Shown here: piece by piece, positions 6,018 through 7,692 of the stretch
Layout: every line of letters starts with the position of its first letter
Numbering within the stretch: position 1 is the first letter of the stretch
Origin: Nitrospirota bacterium
GTDB lineage: Bacteria > Nitrospirota > Thermodesulfovibrionia > UBA6902 > BMS3Bbin08
Length of the DNA stretch: 7,692 nt
Direction of reading: 5' to 3'
NCBI GenBank assembly: GCA_016208845.1
Contig: JACQXH010000157.1
Location: 1-7,692 of the forward strand
Notes under the pieces: model-generated
Told to the model about the DNA's origin: nothing
Seen by the model: only the letters and a program-made list of their open reading frames with translations
The model's database searches: none
Made by a program: the position numbers and the translations under genes

Positions 6018-6129
6018 TCAGCCCACGGGCAAAGATGCCATTTCTTCTATGCAGACAGGTCCGACGGGGCTGACAGCCATCTTTGACTGCTGCGATATGG
6101 GGTCAATCGCATTTCCAGGGTTAAGATGG
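6017..6129. repeat. Cluster of interleaved inverted repeats downstream of ligA
   Basis: Perfect complementary pairs are GTCAGCCC (6017-6024) with GGGCTGAC (6067-6074), CAAAGATG (6030-6037) with CATCTTTG (6078-6085), CCATCTT (6077-6083) with AAGATGG (6123-6129), and TGCGAT (6091-6096) with ATCGCA (6106-6111). The first two pairs interleave, so they cannot form simple nested hairpins; a pseudoknot or alternative folds are needed. A further 9-bp pair links TCCGACGGG (6060-6068) to CCCGTCGGA (6185-6193). No T-run follows, so this is not an intrinsic terminator of ligA. Whether it is RNA, an operator array or decayed repeat DNA cannot be decided from sequence alone. Confidence 0.5.
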
Positions 6130-6144
6130 TGGATCAATTTAAGT

Positions 6145-6160
6145 GTCGGAATAATTTACA
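6145..6160 (+). promoter_or_regulatory. Putative activator site, copy 1
   Basis: GTCGGAATAATTTACA matches the 16-mer at 6188-6203 at 14 of 16 positions. The copies are 43 bp apart, close to four helical turns, so both would face the same side of the DNA. Its centre lies about 138 bp upstream of the predicted sigma-54 start, within the range of enhancer-binding protein sites. Confidence 0.5.
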
Positions 6161-6187
6161 TGCAAGCAGCCTTAGCGATTAAAACCC

Positions 6188-6203
6188 GTCGGAATATATT
6201 ACA
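6188..6203 (+). promoter_or_regulatory. Putative activator site, copy 2
   Basis: GTCGGAATATATTACA is the second copy of the direct repeat, centred about 95 bp upstream of the predicted sigma-54 start. It overlaps the CCCGTCGGA arm that pairs with 6060-6068. A PrsR-like regulator is a candidate binder because PEP-CTERM genes are known to be controlled by RpoN with PrsK/PrsR, but that identity is inference. Confidence 0.5.
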
Positions 6204-6235
6204 CCTGCCTGTGTTCTAATTTCTTATATTAGGAG

Positions 6236-6248
6236 AATCATTTAATTA
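6236..6248 (+). promoter_or_regulatory. IHF-like binding site
   Basis: AATCATTTAATTA fits the IHF consensus WATCARNNNNTTR at all but one defined position. It lies between the direct repeats and the sigma-54 promoter, where DNA bending would bring an activator to the polymerase. AT-rich DNA gives chance matches, so the position carries most of the weight. Confidence 0.35.
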
Positions 6249-6263
6249 TAAGTAGTTACAATC

Positions 6264-6279
6264 TGGCAGGATTATTGCA
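6264..6279 (+). promoter_or_regulatory. Sigma-54 (RpoN) promoter for the PEP-CTERM gene
   Basis: TGGCAGGATTATTGCA matches the -24/-12 consensus TGGCAC-N5-TTGCA except at one base of the first block, with GG and GC exactly 10 bp apart. Transcription should start near 6290, about 25 nt before the ATG. The gene would therefore depend on RpoN and an ATP-driven activator, as reported for PEP-CTERM genes in other bacteria. Confidence 0.7.
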
Positions 6280-6314
6280 TATTTATGAAATAGTTCTTAT
6301 AATTGGGGGTATAA

Positions 6315-6908
6315 ATGAAAAAAACATTAATGATTTGCACTTTAATAATATCATTATTTCACTTCGCCGGTTCAGCGCTGGCAACTACAATGAAATTCCA
6401 ACCTGATGCTTTTGCTCTTAACAGCCTGGATCATTCTTATGCCTACAAATGGGGTGTAAATTTTACTATTCCCGAGGGCCAAAAAATTTCATCATTGCAG
6501 ATTGAATTTAACCATTTCCGGAACTGGGACAATGAAACTAATGTTTTATATGTCCATCTGCTGGCTTCAGCTGATGATGGTGTAACAGAAATTATTGATT
6601 ATACAGACGGTAATTATGATTTTTTTGAAGGCCAGGGTATTGAATTATTCACATTGCATGATATTTCTTCCCAGCCCCGGTTCATTACACATTCGTTTAC
6701 TGAAGGTCAGCTTGATACCCTTATGAAATATGCAGTTGATGGCAATATTGGCATAGGACTTGATCCAGATTGCCACTTCTGGAGCGATGGTATATTTCTG
6801 AAGGCTGAATTTGTTCCGGTCCAGTCAGTGCCTGAGCCAGCGACTTTATTATTATTAGGCCCGGGCATGCTGGGTCTGGGATATTACTTAAGGCGCATTA
6901 AAAAATAA
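6315..6908 (+). CDS. PEP-CTERM sorting-domain protein, exported
   Basis: This 197-residue protein starts at ATG 6315 with a GGGGG ribosome site 5 nt upstream. It opens with a signal peptide (MKK, hydrophobic stretch, likely cleavage after ALA near residue 24). It ends with a PEP-CTERM signal: VPEPATLLLL (172-181), a hydrophobic segment, and the basic tail RRIKK. In the known system the tail is recognised and cut by an exosortase of the EpsH/XrtA type during export, and the proteins are linked to exopolysaccharide and biofilm or floc matrix. The middle part (about 25-170) is acidic and aromatic, with strand-like alternation and one cysteine (in DPDCHFW). I recognise no enzyme motif, so the function beyond sorting is unknown. 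No exosortase gene is in the window. It is probably transcribed alone, between its own sigma-54 promoter and a strong terminator. Confidence 0.9.
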   Translation: MKKTLMICTLIISLFHFAGSALATTMKFQPDAFALNSLDHSYAYKWGVNFTIPEGQKISSLQIEFNHFRNWDNETNVLYVHLLASADDGVTEIIDYTDGNYDFFEGQGIELFTLHDISSQPRFITHSFTEGQLDTLMKYAVDGNIGIGLDPDCHFWSDGIFLKAEFVPVQSVPEPATLLLLGPGMLGLGYYLRRIKK

Positions 6909-6955
6909 TTTATAGAAGTGTTTTTAAGAAAATGATAATTCGGTGTATCTTCCTG

Positions 6956-6992
6956 TGAAGCTCTCTGTTTTCAGAGAGCTTCATTTTTTTTT
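6956..6992 (+). terminator. Strong intrinsic terminator after the PEP-CTERM gene
   Basis: A perfect 12-bp stem (6956-6967 with 6972-6983, containing GAAGCTCTCT and AGAGAGCTTC) with a TTTT loop is followed by nine T bases (6984-6992). It lies 48 bp after the stop codon, in the right orientation for that gene, and separates it from the mutase gene. Confidence 0.93.
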
Positions 6993-7068
6993 CAGATTTT
7001 TTCACCATACTATCATCCGAGCACTTTTCAGGGCATATCCAGCAGTATTCCCTCTTTCTGAAAATTCG

Positions 7069-7074
7069 TATAAA
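7069..7074 (+). promoter_or_regulatory. Possible -10 box for the phosphohexomutase gene
   Basis: TATAAA, within an AT-rich stretch about 50 bp before the mutase start, matches the -10 consensus at five of six bases. No convincing -35 sits 16-18 bp upstream. A promoter is expected in 6993-7114 because a terminator precedes it, and this is the best candidate I can see. Confidence 0.3.
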
Positions 7075-7124
7075 ATATCCTATTAACCATTTCTGGATTT
7101 GATAAAAATATCTTGGGAGGAATG

Positions 7125-7692
7125 ATGTCTCAAACATTCAAGGACGCTGCTTCTTGCTGGAAGGCCTTGCTCTCGGATGTTACTAATCAAAGGGAGTTAT
7201 TGGCAGCAATCGGGCAGTTTGCCCGTATAAACACCGCACCTGCAAAAATAGAATTCGGAACCTCAGGCTGGCGAGGCGAGATCGGCACTGATTTTACATT
7301 TTACAATGTCAGGATCGTGACTTCGGCGATCATAAATATGTTCAAAGCAGAGGACGCTTCTGTTGTGAAGGCTATGGGCGTATCCGGTTTTGAAGAGATT
7401 AAAACAAGAGGAATTATTGTGGGTCATGACAATAGATTTCTCGGCAGGGAGTTTGCGATGGAGGTCATTGGATTGCTGCAAAAAGAAGGTATCAGGACCT
7501 GGTATGCCGGAGAGGCCGCCACGCCTGAATTATCAGCAGGTGTTGAGATGATGAAGGCCGCGTGTTCAATTAATCTCACCCCGTCACATAATCCAGCCAA
7601 TTACGGCGGATTTAAATTCAATCCTTCTGACGGCGGGCCTGCGGGATCTGAAATTACAAATAAAATAGCAGAAATAGCAAACAATATAATGG
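7125..7692 (+). CDS. Alpha-D-phosphohexomutase, phosphoglucomutase-like (partial, 3' end outside window)
   Basis: The visible 189 codons carry the marks of the alpha-D-phosphohexomutase superfamily. FGTSGWRG (44-51) is near the N-terminus, a GHDNR motif follows, and LTPSHNP holds the active-site serine S154 that carries the phosphate. After it comes GGFKFNPSDGGPA, which resembles the phosphoglucomutase version (TPSHNP, NPxxGGPA) more than the phosphomannomutase TASHNP form. The enzyme would interconvert hexose 1- and 6-phosphates in the cytoplasm, supplying nucleotide-sugar synthesis for cell-surface polysaccharides or glycogen. Metal-binding and sugar-selecting loops lie beyond the window, so substrate choice is open. 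GGGAGG at 7115-7120 is an excellent ribosome site. Of the adjacent ATGs at 7122 and 7125, the second has the workable 4-nt spacing. The frame is still open at the window end. Confidence 0.88.
   Translation, partial: MSQTFKDAASCWKALLSDVTNQRELLAAIGQFARINTAPAKIEFGTSGWRGEIGTDFTFYNVRIVTSAIINMFKAEDASVVKAMGVSGFEEIKTRGIIVGHDNRFLGREFAMEVIGLLQKEGIRTWYAGEAATPELSAGVEMMKAACSINLTPSHNPANYGGFKFNPSDGGPAGSEITNKIAEIANNIM

Noticed and set aside
6018..6080. 20-codon minus-strand ORF (MAVSPVGPVC...) considered as a small or precursor peptide
   Set aside because: It has no ribosome site or neighbour of matching type, and it coincides with the inverted-repeat cluster.
6910..7137. 75-codon minus-strand frame after the PEP-CTERM gene
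   Set aside because: It runs through the strong terminator and the mutase ribosome site, and its lysine/phenylalanine-rich product is low-complexity.

Overview
The window reads as chromosomal DNA from an uncultured Gram-negative bacterium, most likely of the Nitrospirota or Desulfobacterota kind. This is inferred from moderate GC content, a PEP-CTERM exported protein (a marker of exosortase-bearing, polysaccharide-producing Gram-negatives), a sigma-54-type promoter, and intergenic palindromic repeats. No rRNA, tRNA, CRISPR array, transposase or phage gene is visible.

Layout. On the minus strand, positions 1-404 hold the start of a receiver-domain response regulator that runs off the left edge. 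It is followed by a radical SAM/SPASM protein (585-1658) and a membrane-anchored family 2 glycosyltransferase (1882-2901). The last two are separated by 223 bp of palindromic repeat DNA and may form a surface-glycan or peptide-modification unit with a recognisable promoter at 2947-2976. A 487-bp gap between divergent genes (2902-3388) holds that promoter, a second repeat cluster, and an extended -10 box placed so that the next gene could be leaderless.

On the plus strand, a stand-alone NMN deamidase of the CinA C-terminal family (pncC, 3389-3874) is followed by the NAD-dependent DNA ligase ligA (4054-5820). The pair makes metabolic sense: LigA releases NMN and PncC returns it to NAD synthesis. 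ligA has no Shine-Dalgarno of its own. It overlaps, by ATGA, a possible 11-codon leader ORF that has a perfect GGAGG. Its reading frame stops just before the BRCT domain, and the rest of BRCT continues in another frame to 6017. The join lacks the first BRCT strand, so this looks like a deletion of about 20-25 codons plus a frame change, not a single-base error.

Downstream of ligA, 6018-6314 is a dense regulatory stretch. It has interleaved inverted repeats, two 16-bp direct repeats 43 bp apart, an IHF-like site and a near-consensus sigma-54 promoter, in the order expected for an enhancer-activated promoter. These lead into a PEP-CTERM protein gene (6315-6908) closed by a strong intrinsic terminator (6956-6992). 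The window ends inside an alpha-D-phosphohexomutase gene (7125 onward) with a strong ribosome binding site; its product probably feeds sugar-phosphate metabolism for polysaccharides.
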